This document shows, in pieces, positions 44,529 through 53,554 of a DNA stretch of 64,000 bases (the stretch's first letter is position 1; the number at the start of each line of letters is the position of its first letter). The notes beneath the pieces were generated by a model. The model had not been told where the DNA came from and searched no databases. It saw only the letters and a program-made list of their open reading frames with translations. This DNA comes from G965212025 sp965237985 (GTDB taxonomy: Bacteria > Pseudomonadota > Gammaproteobacteria > Poriferisulfidales > Oxydemutatoraceae). The DNA is taken from the NCBI GenBank assembly GCA_965237985.1, contig OZ250161.1:682001-746000 (forward strand), in the 5' to 3' direction. Made by a program: the position numbers and the translations under genes.

Positions 44529-45116
44529 TCAGGGAATGGTACGCCCTGCCGCTCGCAACATCCGGCACAAGGCCACCAGAGGCAACCCGGTCAAAGCACT
44601 CGGGTCATCAGAGCGAATACGTTCCACCAGAGCAATGCCCAAGCGTTCATTTCGGAAACTGCCTGCGCACGACCAAGGTTTTTCCTGAACCAGATAACTG
44701 AAAATCTCCTGTTCTGACAATGATCGAAAACGGACTTCCGTCCCAATGTTTTCCACCCACTTGCGTTGTTGCGCGGGATCAAGCAGGCAAACACCAGTGT
44801 GAAAATTAACCACGCGACCAGAAACCCGGTTGAGTTGCGCTCTGGCGTTCGCGTGATTCCCCGGCTTGCCGATGAAAACCCCATCGAGACAGGCACATTG
44901 ATCGGAACCAATAATGAGCGCGTCCGGATAATTTTCCACCACGGCACAGGCCTTTTCATACGCAAGACGTTTTACCAGTCCAGAAGCATCCTCCCCACTG
45001 TGCGACATTTCATCAATGTCCGGCGCCTGGACTTCGAAACGCAGTCCCAATCTTTGCAAGAGCATTTGGCGTGGCTTCGAACTGGAAGCCAAGACCAATG
45101 AGCGCGCTGACACCAT
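44529..45116 (-). CDS. maf: Maf-family nucleotide pyrophosphatase (YceF type)
   Basis: A house-cleaning nucleoside-triphosphate pyrophosphatase (YceF members prefer 7-methyl-GTP). The 195-residue protein begins VLASSSKPRQMLLQRLGLRF. It then shows LAYEKA, IIGSDQCACLDG (catalytic Asp), GKPGNHANARAQLNRVSGRV and HTGVCLL, all in family order. The start ATG 45116 overlaps the TGA of an upstream ORF (ATGA). It is divergent from rpmF, as usual in gammaproteobacteria. Confidence 0.92.
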   Translation of the reverse strand: MVSARSLVLASSSKPRQMLLQRLGLRFEVQAPDIDEMSHSGEDASGLVKRLAYEKACAVVENYPDALIIGSDQCACLDGVFIGKPGNHANARAQLNRVSGRVVNFHTGVCLLDPAQQRKWVENIGTEVRFRSLSEQEIFSYLVQEKPWSCAGSFRNERLGIALVERIRSDDPSALTGLPLVALCRMLRAAGRTIP

Positions 45117-45553
45117 CAGTTGGCCCGCGCGCACTTCCTTATACGCAACAAACCAAAGTATTCGTATGCAAAGCAAACATTTGAGACAGGCACGGGCGAT
45201 TTTGCAGTGCCTGCCAAAACAACACCGTCCCGGCCCGCAGGAACCACCACCTGAAAACCAGGTTTTTCGGCACCAGCAAACAACAAGGTTTTTCTCGTCC
45301 CTGCCACTTTTTTTGCCTCCGTTTCCAGGCTTTCAACGAACCGCGCAACCGCGTGCCAGGAAGGACCCCCTGCCCAGCACGCATTGATCCATGGCGGGCC
45401 GCCGCGATAACGCACGACAGTGACCGCAAAGCTCGTTCCCCTAAAACGTGCCCCCAGGCAAGCTGCCAGCGCTGCAATCACCGCACCGTCTACCACCTTT
45501 CTTGAATCGTGAAGATGTACATCGTAACCAGCATACCCCTCTCCGGGATACAT
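45116..45553 (-). CDS. Unrecognised ORF coupled to maf
   Basis: A 145-codon frame whose TGA overlaps the maf start (ATGA), suggesting translational coupling. It is Ala/Val/Gly-rich with segments such as GAVIAALAACLGARFRGTSF and FAGAEKPGFQVVVPAGRDGV, and has no domain I know. TACAAT overlaps the proposed ATG, so the true start may lie further in. It occupies the place where yceD (DUF177) normally lies on the other strand; I see no yceD frame or CxxC motif there. It may be a real small gene or chance. Confidence 0.4.
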   Translation of the reverse strand: MYPGEGYAGYDVHLHDSRKVVDGAVIAALAACLGARFRGTSFAVTVVRYRGGPPWINACWAGGPSWHAVARFVESLETEAKKVAGTRKTLLFAGAEKPGFQVVVPAGRDGVVLAGTAKSPVPVSNVCFAYEYFGLLRIRKCARAN

Positions 45554-45710
45554 TGTAGAATAGCCAGCCCTCGTAGTTCCGCCTACAGCTTTCCTGCTTT
45601 GCCGAGTGGGACCTTCGTGCGAAGATGGACCGTGCCCAAGGGAACAGCTTTTTGGAGACTTCGGGGTTTGACAAGACTTTCACCAACAAACAGGATGCCT
45701 GGAGGCAGCT

Positions 45711-45914
45711 ATGGCAGTTCAGAAAAGCAAAAAGAGCCGTTCTCGGCGGGGCATGCGCCGCTCGCATGACGCACTGGTCAGTCCTACCTTGTCGGAAGAT
45801 CAAACCACTGGAATGCGCCACTTGCGGCATCATGTCGGCCCGGATGGTTTTTATCGAGGAAAGGAAATCATTCCGATCCCGGCAGAAGAAGAGGACGAGG
45901 AGGACGAGGAATAA
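45711..45914 (+). CDS. rpmF: 50S ribosomal protein L32
   Basis: A 67-residue L32. MAVQKSKKSRSRRGMRRSHD and LRHHVGPDGFYRG are the family signatures. The C-terminus carries an unusual acidic tail (IPAEEEDEEDEE) from a GA-rich low-complexity stretch. It precedes plsX and fabH as in most gammaproteobacteria. yceD is missing upstream. Confidence 0.96.
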   Translation: MAVQKSKKSRSRRGMRRSHDALVSPTLSEDQTTGMRHLRHHVGPDGFYRGKEIIPIPAEEEDEEDEE

Positions 45915-45981
45915 TCAGGATTGAACCGGTTCCCTTTAGAGGCTCGCAGCGCAACAGCTTTGGTGACCGGTCTTTGATCGC

Positions 45982-46992
45982 ATGCCGCCAACCATAGCCA
46001 TTGATGCGATGGGAGGTGATCTCGGCATCGAGGCCACCGTGCCGGCCTCTTTGCATGCCCTGTCGGCCAACCCGAACCTGGAACTCATCCTGGTTGGTAA
46101 AGAACACGAACTGAAAACCGCGCTTGCCCGTCACGGTGCTGAAAAAGCACCACGTCTGCGCTGCCTGTATGCAAGCGAAACCATAGATATGGACGATGAC
46201 ATGGGGGTTGCGCTGCGTGTGAAAAAACAATCTTCGATGCGCAAATGTGTCGAACTGGTTAAAAGCAAAGAAGCCTGTGCATGCGTGAGTTCAGGTAACA
46301 CCGGTGCTCTGTTGGCAATATCCCGCTATATATTGCGCACGCTCACAGGCATAGACCGGCCGGCCATCGTGACCGCCCTGCCAAACCAGCGAAGCAAAAC
46401 CTATATGCTCGATTTGGGCGCCAATATAGATTGCAAAGCCGAAAACCTTTTTCAGTTCGCAGTCATGGGCTCGGTTCTGTGCGCTTCGGTGGACCACAAC
46501 CCCAAGCCGAGTGTCGGACTGTTGAACGTAGGAAAGGAGGCGATCAAAGGCAGCGACCAAGTGAAACAGGCAGATCAGCAACTGCGCGAAGCTTCGTTGA
46601 ATTACATTGGCTTTGTTGAGGGTACACAAATTTTTGACGGCTCCGTAGACGTGGTGGTGACAGACGGTTTTACTGGAAATATCTCTTTGAAAAGTGCCGA
46701 AGGCGTAGGGGAGCTGATTCTTTCCGAAATTTCGCGGATTCTAAACAGGAACCTGTGGACAAAGTTGCATGGCATGGGCATGCGCAGCCTGCTCAAGCCC
46801 ATCAAAAATTCTCTTGATCCGCGTGGCTACAACGGCGCCAGCCTGCTGGGGCTGCAGGGCATCGTCATCAAAAGCCATGGCAATGCCGATGCCTATGCTT
46901 TTGAAAAAGCCATTGACATCGCCTGCGCCCAATCCGACGCTCGCATCCCGGATCTGATTGATGAGAAACTCGAAGCTATCCTTTCCGGATAA
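45982..46992 (+). CDS. plsX: Phosphate acyltransferase PlsX
   Basis: PlsX converts acyl-ACP to acyl-phosphate at the start of phospholipid synthesis. The 336-residue protein starts TIAIDAMGGDLG and continues SSGNTGALLAISRYIL, ALPNQRSKTYMLDLGAN, VVTDGFTGNISLKSAEGVGE and ASLLGLQGIVIKSHGNAD, all diagnostic. The stop is four bases before fabH. Peripheral membrane enzyme. Confidence 0.97.
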   Translation: MPPTIAIDAMGGDLGIEATVPASLHALSANPNLELILVGKEHELKTALARHGAEKAPRLRCLYASETIDMDDDMGVALRVKKQSSMRKCVELVKSKEACACVSSGNTGALLAISRYILRTLTGIDRPAIVTALPNQRSKTYMLDLGANIDCKAENLFQFAVMGSVLCASVDHNPKPSVGLLNVGKEAIKGSDQVKQADQQLREASLNYIGFVEGTQIFDGSVDVVVTDGFTGNISLKSAEGVGELILSEISRILNRNLWTKLHGMGMRSLLKPIKNSLDPRGYNGASLLGLQGIVIKSHGNADAYAFEKAIDIACAQSDARIPDLIDEKLEAILSG

Positions 46993-46996
46993 ACAC

Positions 46997-47950
46997 ATGG
47001 TCTACGCGCGGATTGCCGGCACCGGCTCCTATTTGCCGAAAAAAATCGTGAGCAATGCGGACCTGGAAAAAACACTGAATACCAGCAACGAATGGATACT
47101 CGCCCGTTCGGGCATCGCTGAACGGCACCTGGCCGCCAGTAACGAGAGCTGCCATCAGCTTGCAGAACAGGCTGCACTGGCGGCTTTTGAAGCTGCCGAC
47201 AACCGTGAAATTGATTTGATCATTGTCGCCACCACAACCCCGGACAAGTGTTTTCCCAGCACGGCCTGCCTGTTACAAAAAGCACTGGGCATTACTACGG
47301 ATTGTCCGGCATTCGATGTGCAGGCGGTTTGTACAGGATTTATTTACGCCCTGGATATTGCCAACCGCTTCATCAAAACGGAAGGTGCCACGCGCGCTCT
47401 GGTGGTGGGTTCCGAAATATTGTCCCGCATCGTGGACTGGAACGACCGCACAACCTGCATATTGTTCGGGGATGGTGCCGGTGCCGTCATCCTCGAAGCC
47501 AGCGACTGCCCAGGTATTTATTCAACACACCTTCATGCCAACGGCAAGCACGAACATCTTTTGCACGTCCCGCGTGGCCCCGGTGGAAATCCAGATGCCA
47601 GCCCCTATATTGAGATGCAAGGCAAGGAAGTATTCAAAATGGCGGTCCAATCCCTGGAGAAAATTGTCGACGAAACTTTATATGCCAATGGTTTTCAACA
47701 ATCTGATATAGACTGGCTGATCCCACACCAAGCCAACCGGCGCATCATAGAAGCCACGGCCAGGAAACTGAAATTGCCCATGAGCCAGGTCGTGACTACG
47801 ATCGCCGAACACGGCAACACTTCCGCCGCGTCGATTCCTTTGGCACTGGACATTGCGGTTCGCGACGGACGGATCCAACGTGGCGCACGCCTGATGCTGG
47901 AAGCTTTTGGCGGAGGCTTTACCTGGGGGTCTGCACTGCTGAAATATTGA
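46997..47950 (+). CDS. fabH: 3-oxoacyl-ACP synthase III
   Basis: FabH condenses acetyl-CoA with malonyl-ACP to start fatty-acid synthesis. 317 residues, the same length as in E. coli, with the catalytic triad at the same positions: Cys112 (DVQAVCTGFIYAL), His244 (IPHQANRRI) and Asn274 (EHGNTSAAS). ATG 46997 gives the family start VYARIAGTGSYLP. The expected fabD and fabG do not follow; uvrC comes next. Confidence 0.97.
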   Translation: MVYARIAGTGSYLPKKIVSNADLEKTLNTSNEWILARSGIAERHLAASNESCHQLAEQAALAAFEAADNREIDLIIVATTTPDKCFPSTACLLQKALGITTDCPAFDVQAVCTGFIYALDIANRFIKTEGATRALVVGSEILSRIVDWNDRTTCILFGDGAGAVILEASDCPGIYSTHLHANGKHEHLLHVPRGPGGNPDASPYIEMQGKEVFKMAVQSLEKIVDETLYANGFQQSDIDWLIPHQANRRIIEATARKLKLPMSQVVTTIAEHGNTSAASIPLALDIAVRDGRIQRGARLMLEAFGGGFTWGSALLKY

Positions 47951-48063
47951 CAACTCCTACCGTCTTGTTTCAGCAAAAGAACTGATTGGAAACCTGTTTT
48001 TTCACAGCAAAAACAAGGGACTCAAGGACAGCATCAGGGATTGAAAAAATAGAGCATAAAGAC

Positions 48064-49929
48064 ATGAGATGCGAAGAAAGAAACACCGATACGCTGAAAT
48101 TGACGAAGACCGGCACAGGTAAATTTGATGCCACCAGCTTTTTGCGTGGACTGACCAACAAACCAGGGGTTTACTGCATGCTGGACAGCGCGCGCAACCC
48201 CCTTTACGTAGGCAAAGCGAAAAATCTGAAAGAACGCGTCTCCTCTTACTTCAAACAGCAGGAAGTTCGCCCTCGGGTCATCATGATCACGAGCCGGATC
48301 GCGACAGTTGAAGTCACGGTTACAGACACCGAAGGAGAAGCGCTGATACTGGAATGCAATCTCATCAAAAAACTGAAACCGCGATACAACGTGGTTTTGC
48401 GAGACGACAAAAGCTATCCCTACATCCGGATCACCACACAGGACGAATTTCCACGCGTCTCGTTTTATCGAGGATCCCGAAAAGCACCAGGGCAGTTTTT
48501 CGGCCCCTACCCAAGTTCCCAGGCGGTGCGCGAAACCCTGAATCTGATGTACAAGGTTTTTCGCCTGCGACAATGTGATGCTTCGGTTTTCAAATCCCGG
48601 TCGCGACCCTGTCTGCAATATCAAATCCGGCGTTGCAGTGCGCCTTGCGTCGGACTGATCACAAAAAACGAATACCAATCCGACTTGCAAAACGCCATGG
48701 ATTTCCTGTCCGGAAACAGCCGGCGCCTGGTAGAACGCCTAGTGGAGAAAATGGACGAGTCGGCAGTGCAGTTACACTTTGAAGAAGCGGCAAAAACCCG
48801 TAACCAGATTGAAATGTTGCGCGTGGTTTCCGAGCAGCGCGGCCTGCGTTCACAATCCGAAAACCTGGACATCATTGCGACACAAAGCAGTGGCGGACTT
48901 TCCTGCGTCCAGGTCTTCAAGATCAGAGGAGGACTGAATATTGGCAACCGCACTTATTTCCCGACCATACCTGAAGGCGGTGTGCGCGACGAGGCGGTGA
49001 TGAAAGCTTTTATTGGCCAACATTACCTTGCTCAAGAAGCCCCACGCGAACTGGTACTCAATCTTCAGCCAGAAGATTCAGCGGGGTTGAAAACCATGAT
49101 TGAAAAAACCGCCAAACACAAGGTGCGCTTTTCAACCGGAACACGCGGCGAAAAACGAAAATGGCTGGAACTGGCATGTAAAAACGCCGAATGTGCCCTG
49201 CAGGCACATCTTCTCACCAGCGAAAACCTTCACAGGCAACGCATTGACATGCAAAAAGCCCTTGCCATACGCAGCGAACCACGACGCATCGAATGTTTTG
49301 ACGTGAGCCATACCATGGGTGAAGAAACGGTTGCCTCCTGCGTGGTATGGAACGAGGAAGGCCCGGATCACCAATCCTACCGACGCTTCAACATTAAAAA
49401 CATCACACCAGGTGATGATTACGCCGCCATGACACAGGCCTTGACCAGACACTACAAAAGGTTGTCGAAAAAACCAGAATGGCTGCCTTGTCTGCTCATT
49501 ATCGACGGTGGCAAGGGGCAGTTGAAATGTGCCGACGAAGTGCTGAAAAGCCTGGGTCTGTCCGGCATCGTCACTTTAAGTGTCGCTAAGGGACCGCAAC
49601 GCAAACCCGGTCTGGAAACGCTTTATATCTCCACGGGAAAAGGTGTCCGCACAGTTCGTGTCCCCTTGCCTGTGCTCCATCTGATATTGAGAATCCGGGA
49701 CGAAGCACATCGTTTCGCCATTACCGGGCACCGCCGCCGCCTGATACGCAAGCGCGGAGAGTCCACCCTGGAATCCATCCACGGATTAGGACCTAAGCGA
49801 CGACAACTGCTGATCAAGCACTTTGGCGGCCTGCGCGGTCTGTGTCGAGCAAGTACCCATGAAATCCGCACGGTGAGCGGCATTGGCCCCCACTTGGCAA
49901 ACGCAATCAAAACAGCCCTGCAATATTAA
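48064..49929 (+). CDS. uvrC: Excinuclease ABC subunit C
   Basis: UvrC makes the two incisions in nucleotide excision repair. About 621 residues. The N-terminal GIY-YIG nuclease (KPGVYCMLDSARNPLYVGKA) leads, followed by the Cys-rich insert (CLQYQIRRCSAPCVGLI), the UVR helix region (FEEAAKTRNQIEML) and the RNase-H-like domain (IECFDVSHTMGEETVAS, LLIIDGGKGQL). Two C-terminal helix-hairpin-helix motifs (STLESIHGLGPKRRQLLIKH, VSGIGPHLANAI) complete it. ATG 48064 fits better than upstream 47986. The following pgsA starts 14 bases later, the classical uvrC-pgsA pair. Confidence 0.96.
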   Translation: MRCEERNTDTLKLTKTGTGKFDATSFLRGLTNKPGVYCMLDSARNPLYVGKAKNLKERVSSYFKQQEVRPRVIMITSRIATVEVTVTDTEGEALILECNLIKKLKPRYNVVLRDDKSYPYIRITTQDEFPRVSFYRGSRKAPGQFFGPYPSSQAVRETLNLMYKVFRLRQCDASVFKSRSRPCLQYQIRRCSAPCVGLITKNEYQSDLQNAMDFLSGNSRRLVERLVEKMDESAVQLHFEEAAKTRNQIEMLRVVSEQRGLRSQSENLDIIATQSSGGLSCVQVFKIRGGLNIGNRTYFPTIPEGGVRDEAVMKAFIGQHYLAQEAPRELVLNLQPEDSAGLKTMIEKTAKHKVRFSTGTRGEKRKWLELACKNAECALQAHLLTSENLHRQRIDMQKALAIRSEPRRIECFDVSHTMGEETVASCVVWNEEGPDHQSYRRFNIKNITPGDDYAAMTQALTRHYKRLSKKPEWLPCLLIIDGGKGQLKCADEVLKSLGLSGIVTLSVAKGPQRKPGLETLYISTGKGVRTVRVPLPVLHLILRIRDEAHRFAITGHRRRLIRKRGESTLESIHGLGPKRRQLLIKHFGGLRGLCRASTHEIRTVSGIGPHLANAIKTALQY

Positions 49930-49943
49930 ATATCCGGATTGCA

Positions 49944-50495
49944 ATGAACTTTCCCAACTTGCTGACTTTGGCGAGAATATTTTCTGTCCCGCTCATTTGT
50001 GTTTTCTTTTTGCTGCCTGTTTCCTGGGGACGGCTGGCCGCTGCGCTGATTTTTCTTTTTGCCGCATTGACTGACGCACTGGATGGCTGGATTGCGCGTC
50101 GCTATGGAAAGTCAACGCGTTTTGGCGCTTTTCTTGACCCCGTGGCAGACAAATTGATGGTGACTGTAACGCTGGTTTTGATAGTTGGCGACAGTGCGGA
50201 TCTGCTGATCACCCTTGCGGCGATGGTAATCGTTGGCCGCGAAATTGTGGTTTCGGCATTGCGCGAATGGATGTCTGAACTGGGACGGCGGGGAGTGCTG
50301 GCCAGTTCAGACCTTTCGAAAACCAAGACGGTCGCGCAAATGACAGCCATTGTTTTGTTGCTGTATCAGGCCCCATTGTCTGGCATCCCTTTGCTGAGTA
50401 TCGGAAAAGGGATGCTGCTGATCGCCGCGGCGTTGACACTGTGGTCTATGTTTTCTTATTTGCTGCTGGTGTGGCGAGAGAAAAGAGCGGCTTAG
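49944..50495 (+). CDS. pgsA: CDP-diacylglycerol-glycerol-3-phosphate phosphatidyltransferase
   Basis: PgsA makes phosphatidylglycerophosphate, the precursor of phosphatidylglycerol and cardiolipin. 183 residues with several membrane helices. The CDP-alcohol phosphatidyltransferase motif is complete: DALDGWIARRYGKSTRFGA followed by FLDPVADKLM. It begins MNFPNLLTLARIFSVPLICV, as usual. Same operon as uvrC. Confidence 0.97.
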   Translation: MNFPNLLTLARIFSVPLICVFFLLPVSWGRLAAALIFLFAALTDALDGWIARRYGKSTRFGAFLDPVADKLMVTVTLVLIVGDSADLLITLAAMVIVGREIVVSALREWMSELGRRGVLASSDLSKTKTVAQMTAIVLLLYQAPLSGIPLLSIGKGMLLIAAALTLWSMFSYLLLVWREKRAA

Positions 50496-50579
50496 AACCC
50501 GCTTTCCACAAGCAAGCCGGGAGCAACGGCAAAACATCGCCGAGGCCCAGAAACAGCCCGAAAGGAATGGCTGTCTTGG

Positions 50580-50651
50580 AGCGGGAAACGGGATTCGAAC
50601 CCGCGACCCCAACCTTGGCAAGGTTGTGCTCTACCCCTGAGCTACTCCCGC
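50580..50651 (-). tRNA. tRNA-Gly(GCC)
   Basis: Minus-strand 72-nt cloverleaf beginning GCGGGAGTAGCTCAGGGG. The anticodon loop is TTGCCAA (GCC), the T-loop TTCGAAT, the acceptor GCGGGAG pairs with TTCCCGC, and the discriminator is U. CCA is not encoded. In E. coli glyW follows pgsA in the same direction. Here it lies next to pgsA but points toward it. Confidence 0.97.
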
Positions 50652-52351
50652 GTTGCATAAAAATTGTATTCCCAGGCACCTGCTTGTCAATGTTTGGTGA
50701 TACAGATCGTCAAAGTAAAAATGAAAATCTCTGCTTTCGGCGGGGAAAAACAGGAAAAACCATTCATGGATTTCTCTTCACCTCGGGGTTTTTACGGCTC
50801 TGCCACACGACAATAGCTGCCTGCAATCAATAAGATGTCTCTGGTTCTGATGAGCGGCGGATGCTCGTCCTCCACAAAGTGACATATTCCGCCGCACCGG
50901 TCAGTACGATGGATGAACCGTCGGAAAATTTAATTTCCGCCATCACACACAATGCACCACCCATCACTTGTCGCAGCTCTTGTGGGCATGAAGATCAACA
51001 AGTCGCACGCTTTTCTCTGCCGAACCATCCTGCCCTCCCCCTGGTTCCTGTGTTCACTGATGTCTGTTTCCGCGCCTCACGAAGCGCTTGCCGTGGCATC
51101 TCCTCAACAACCAGTTCCGTTCCGCCCCCTCCTTTTTACTTCCGACAAGACGCAGTGAGTCCGTCCATTCTTTCCATCCATGCGCTCATATCGGCAGCAA
51201 AGCTGATGAACACGCATGAACCTGGCACCTTGGGTTGGGGGCCACGACCCCCCGGCGCCTTCTGTCCTGCCAGTCCTGATGCCAGCCAGGAACCTGACTT
51301 TTTGGGCATGAAGATCAACAAATCACCACGCTTTTCTCTGCCGAATCATCCTGACCCCCCTGGTTCCTGTGTTCACTGATGTCTGTTTCCGCACCTTGCG
51401 AAGCGCTTGCCGTGGCATCTCCTCAACAACCAGTTCCGTTCCGCCCCCTCCTTTTTACTTCCGACAAGACGCAGTGAGTCCGTCCATTCTTTCCATCCAT
51501 GCGCTCATATCGGCAGCAAAGCTGATGAACACGCATGAACCTGGCACCTTGGGTTGGGGGCCACGACCCCCCGGCGCCTTCTGTCCTGCCAGTCCTGATT
51601 CCAGCCAGGAACCTGACTTTTGGCGACTTCAGGGGGAAAGAGCACTGAACCGCCAGTGTGGTACCACGACGGTGGATGAACGTCACCGGTCACGACGAGA
51701 CCCTTTCTTTCACGATGATGACTCGCAACCAGGGGCACTGTGAAACCGCTTGACGGTCGGCCTCTCAATCCGAGTACGGCAAGATGTCGGCGTAACCCAA
51801 AGCTGCCTGAAAACCACCGGCCGCCCTCCTTGCAAGCCACACCCAAAAACCCAGAACGCAAACGGGGGATAAATCCAGGAACCACATACCCGATATTTTT
51901 ATTCTGCCGGAAGCAGACATTTTCATCCCGGTTTGACAGTTTCCTCTCCTTTATGCTCTGCCTGCAACCGAAAAGACCAGACCGTCACCACGACTGAACC
52001 AACGGCTCAGGGCAGCGCAGTCTTTTTCAGTCTCCCTGTCGGTCAAACCGCAGGCTTGTTGAATTCGCGGTGGCCATCAGGCACGCCAACCGTCGGCATT
52101 GGCGACTGATCCAAAAACCCACTGAGATTTCTGCTTAGCCCTCGAAACGACATTTTCAGGACCTTCCGAAACAAGGTGCCAGACGAAACCTCGGAACACA
52201 TGTTTCTGCTATCATCCGGCTATGCACTCGGTGCTTCTTGTCTCAGGTGATACCTTTGTGGTCGCAAGACATGGTGAAGCACGTGTCTGGGTGCATGGTT
52301 TCATGCTTTCATTTTGAAAAATTCGAAGCAGGTCTTGCAAATTATCGAGCT
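50652..52351. other. Gene-poor spacer between tRNA-Gly and hemX
   Basis: 1.7 kb without a recognisable gene. It holds the two-unit repeat at 50984-51621. hemC and hemD, which normally precede hemX, are not here. No promoter was convincing. Confidence 0.6.
50984..51621 (+). repeat. Two-unit ~319-bp tandem repeat
   Basis: GGGCATGAAGATCAACAA occurs at 50984 and 51304. The following ~310 bases (for example CTTGGGTTGGGGGCCACGAC) are nearly identical between the two units, with a few indels and substitutions. No protein family was recognised in any frame, although frames of over 100 codons remain open. It may be a remnant of a once-coding boundary. Confidence 0.9.
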
Positions 52352-53539
52352 ATGGTGACCCAGAAAAACGCCGAGCCTGAAAAAAATCCCGCCTCGGCAA
52401 GTCGCGGGCCAGCCAAAGCGGCAGCTCCGAAAAGCGCTAAAAAGCGTCCTAGATGGCGGCGATTTCTCCTTTTTGTGTTCCTGCTTGTTGCAATCGTTGC
52501 GGCTTTTGCCGCGTGGATTGGCTATCCCGTATTCAGCGGCAAGCTCGACACACTAATAGCCCTGTTTGACAAGGATCAGCAGACTATGTCTACCATTTCT
52601 GCCAGTTTTACGCAGGCAGAAAAACGCATAGAGGCTTTGGAACTGAATCTCTCGGAAACAAAAAAATTATCTACAACAAACGCCGAAGAAATACAGATCA
52701 TCAATGAAGAAGCCGAGCGACAACTTGAGCGAAGCGGTGCGCTGGACGCGCGTCTGCAAAGGCTGAAAAACCGGATTGATCGCCTGGGGAGGAAAACCGG
52801 GATGCTGGTTGATCTTGAACATCACGTCAGCAATCTGGAATCGCAAATTTCCTCTTTGCATCAACAAATCACTTTTTCCACACAGAGCCCGACAGGACAA
52901 TTATTTTTATTGAACGAGGCACTTCACTACTTGGACGAAATACCCCGGAGCGGTGCTGGACAGGGGGCAGCAAATGTGTCTCTGCACACTGCCATTTCAT
53001 TGCTGAACAAGCTTGCTCCCTCATTTATATCCAGCTCGGGGAAATCCCTGACTGTTGAAATAAGCGGCCTGCAAGATGAACAGTACCGGAACACCGCCGC
53101 CGCCCTGCAACGACTGGATACCGTGCTGGAAAACGGGTGGCCGAAAAATTCGCACGGTCAAGACACCGGCACCGGTTCGGCAGGCAAAGACAAGCAAAGT
53201 TTCTGGCAGGAACTGCAGCAAACCCTGAGTGAAACAATTGCGGCAGTCGTCACCATCAAACGGCTCACTGGAAACCAGCAGCAGCTGAGTGGCGTGACTG
53301 TGAATTCCCTGTTACTGGCACGCTCGGCCCTACTGTCCGACGACCTGATTCTGTGGCGGCAAGGGCTTGACAACGCACTGCTTTCTCTGAGATCTGCAGG
53401 AATGGAACAAACGGAGGCATACGCCGACCTGGCATCCATTCGAAACATTTCGCTCGCCGCCGACTTGGCGCGCGTGGATCGTATTTACGCGCTGGTTCAG
53501 ATCCTTCGTGACAATCTTGAAAACGGGCATTCCATTTAA
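52352..53539 (+). CDS. hemX: HemX-family membrane protein
   Basis: HemX (PF04375, often annotated uroporphyrinogen-III methyltransferase) accompanies tetrapyrrole synthesis; its biochemical role is unclear. 395 residues from ATG 52352: a basic Ala/Lys-rich N-terminus, one membrane helix (FLLFVFLLVAIVAAFAAWIG), a long coiled coil (residues ~80-170) and a helical C-terminal domain (LLLARSALLSDDLILWRQGL) typical of the family. An extended frame to 52238 adds unrelated residues. hemY follows 15 bases later. Confidence 0.88.
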   Translation: MVTQKNAEPEKNPASASRGPAKAAAPKSAKKRPRWRRFLLFVFLLVAIVAAFAAWIGYPVFSGKLDTLIALFDKDQQTMSTISASFTQAEKRIEALELNLSETKKLSTTNAEEIQIINEEAERQLERSGALDARLQRLKNRIDRLGRKTGMLVDLEHHVSNLESQISSLHQQITFSTQSPTGQLFLLNEALHYLDEIPRSGAGQGAANVSLHTAISLLNKLAPSFISSSGKSLTVEISGLQDEQYRNTAAALQRLDTVLENGWPKNSHGQDTGTGSAGKDKQSFWQELQQTLSETIAAVVTIKRLTGNQQQLSGVTVNSLLLARSALLSDDLILWRQGLDNALLSLRSAGMEQTEAYADLASIRNISLAADLARVDRIYALVQILRDNLENGHSI

Positions 53540-53554
53540 CCCTGGGCAACCAAC

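Noticed and set aside
51136..51885. Open frames of 100-170 codons over the two-unit repeat before hemX
   Set aside because: Translations are Pro/Arg/Ser-rich without motifs on either strand; likely chance.
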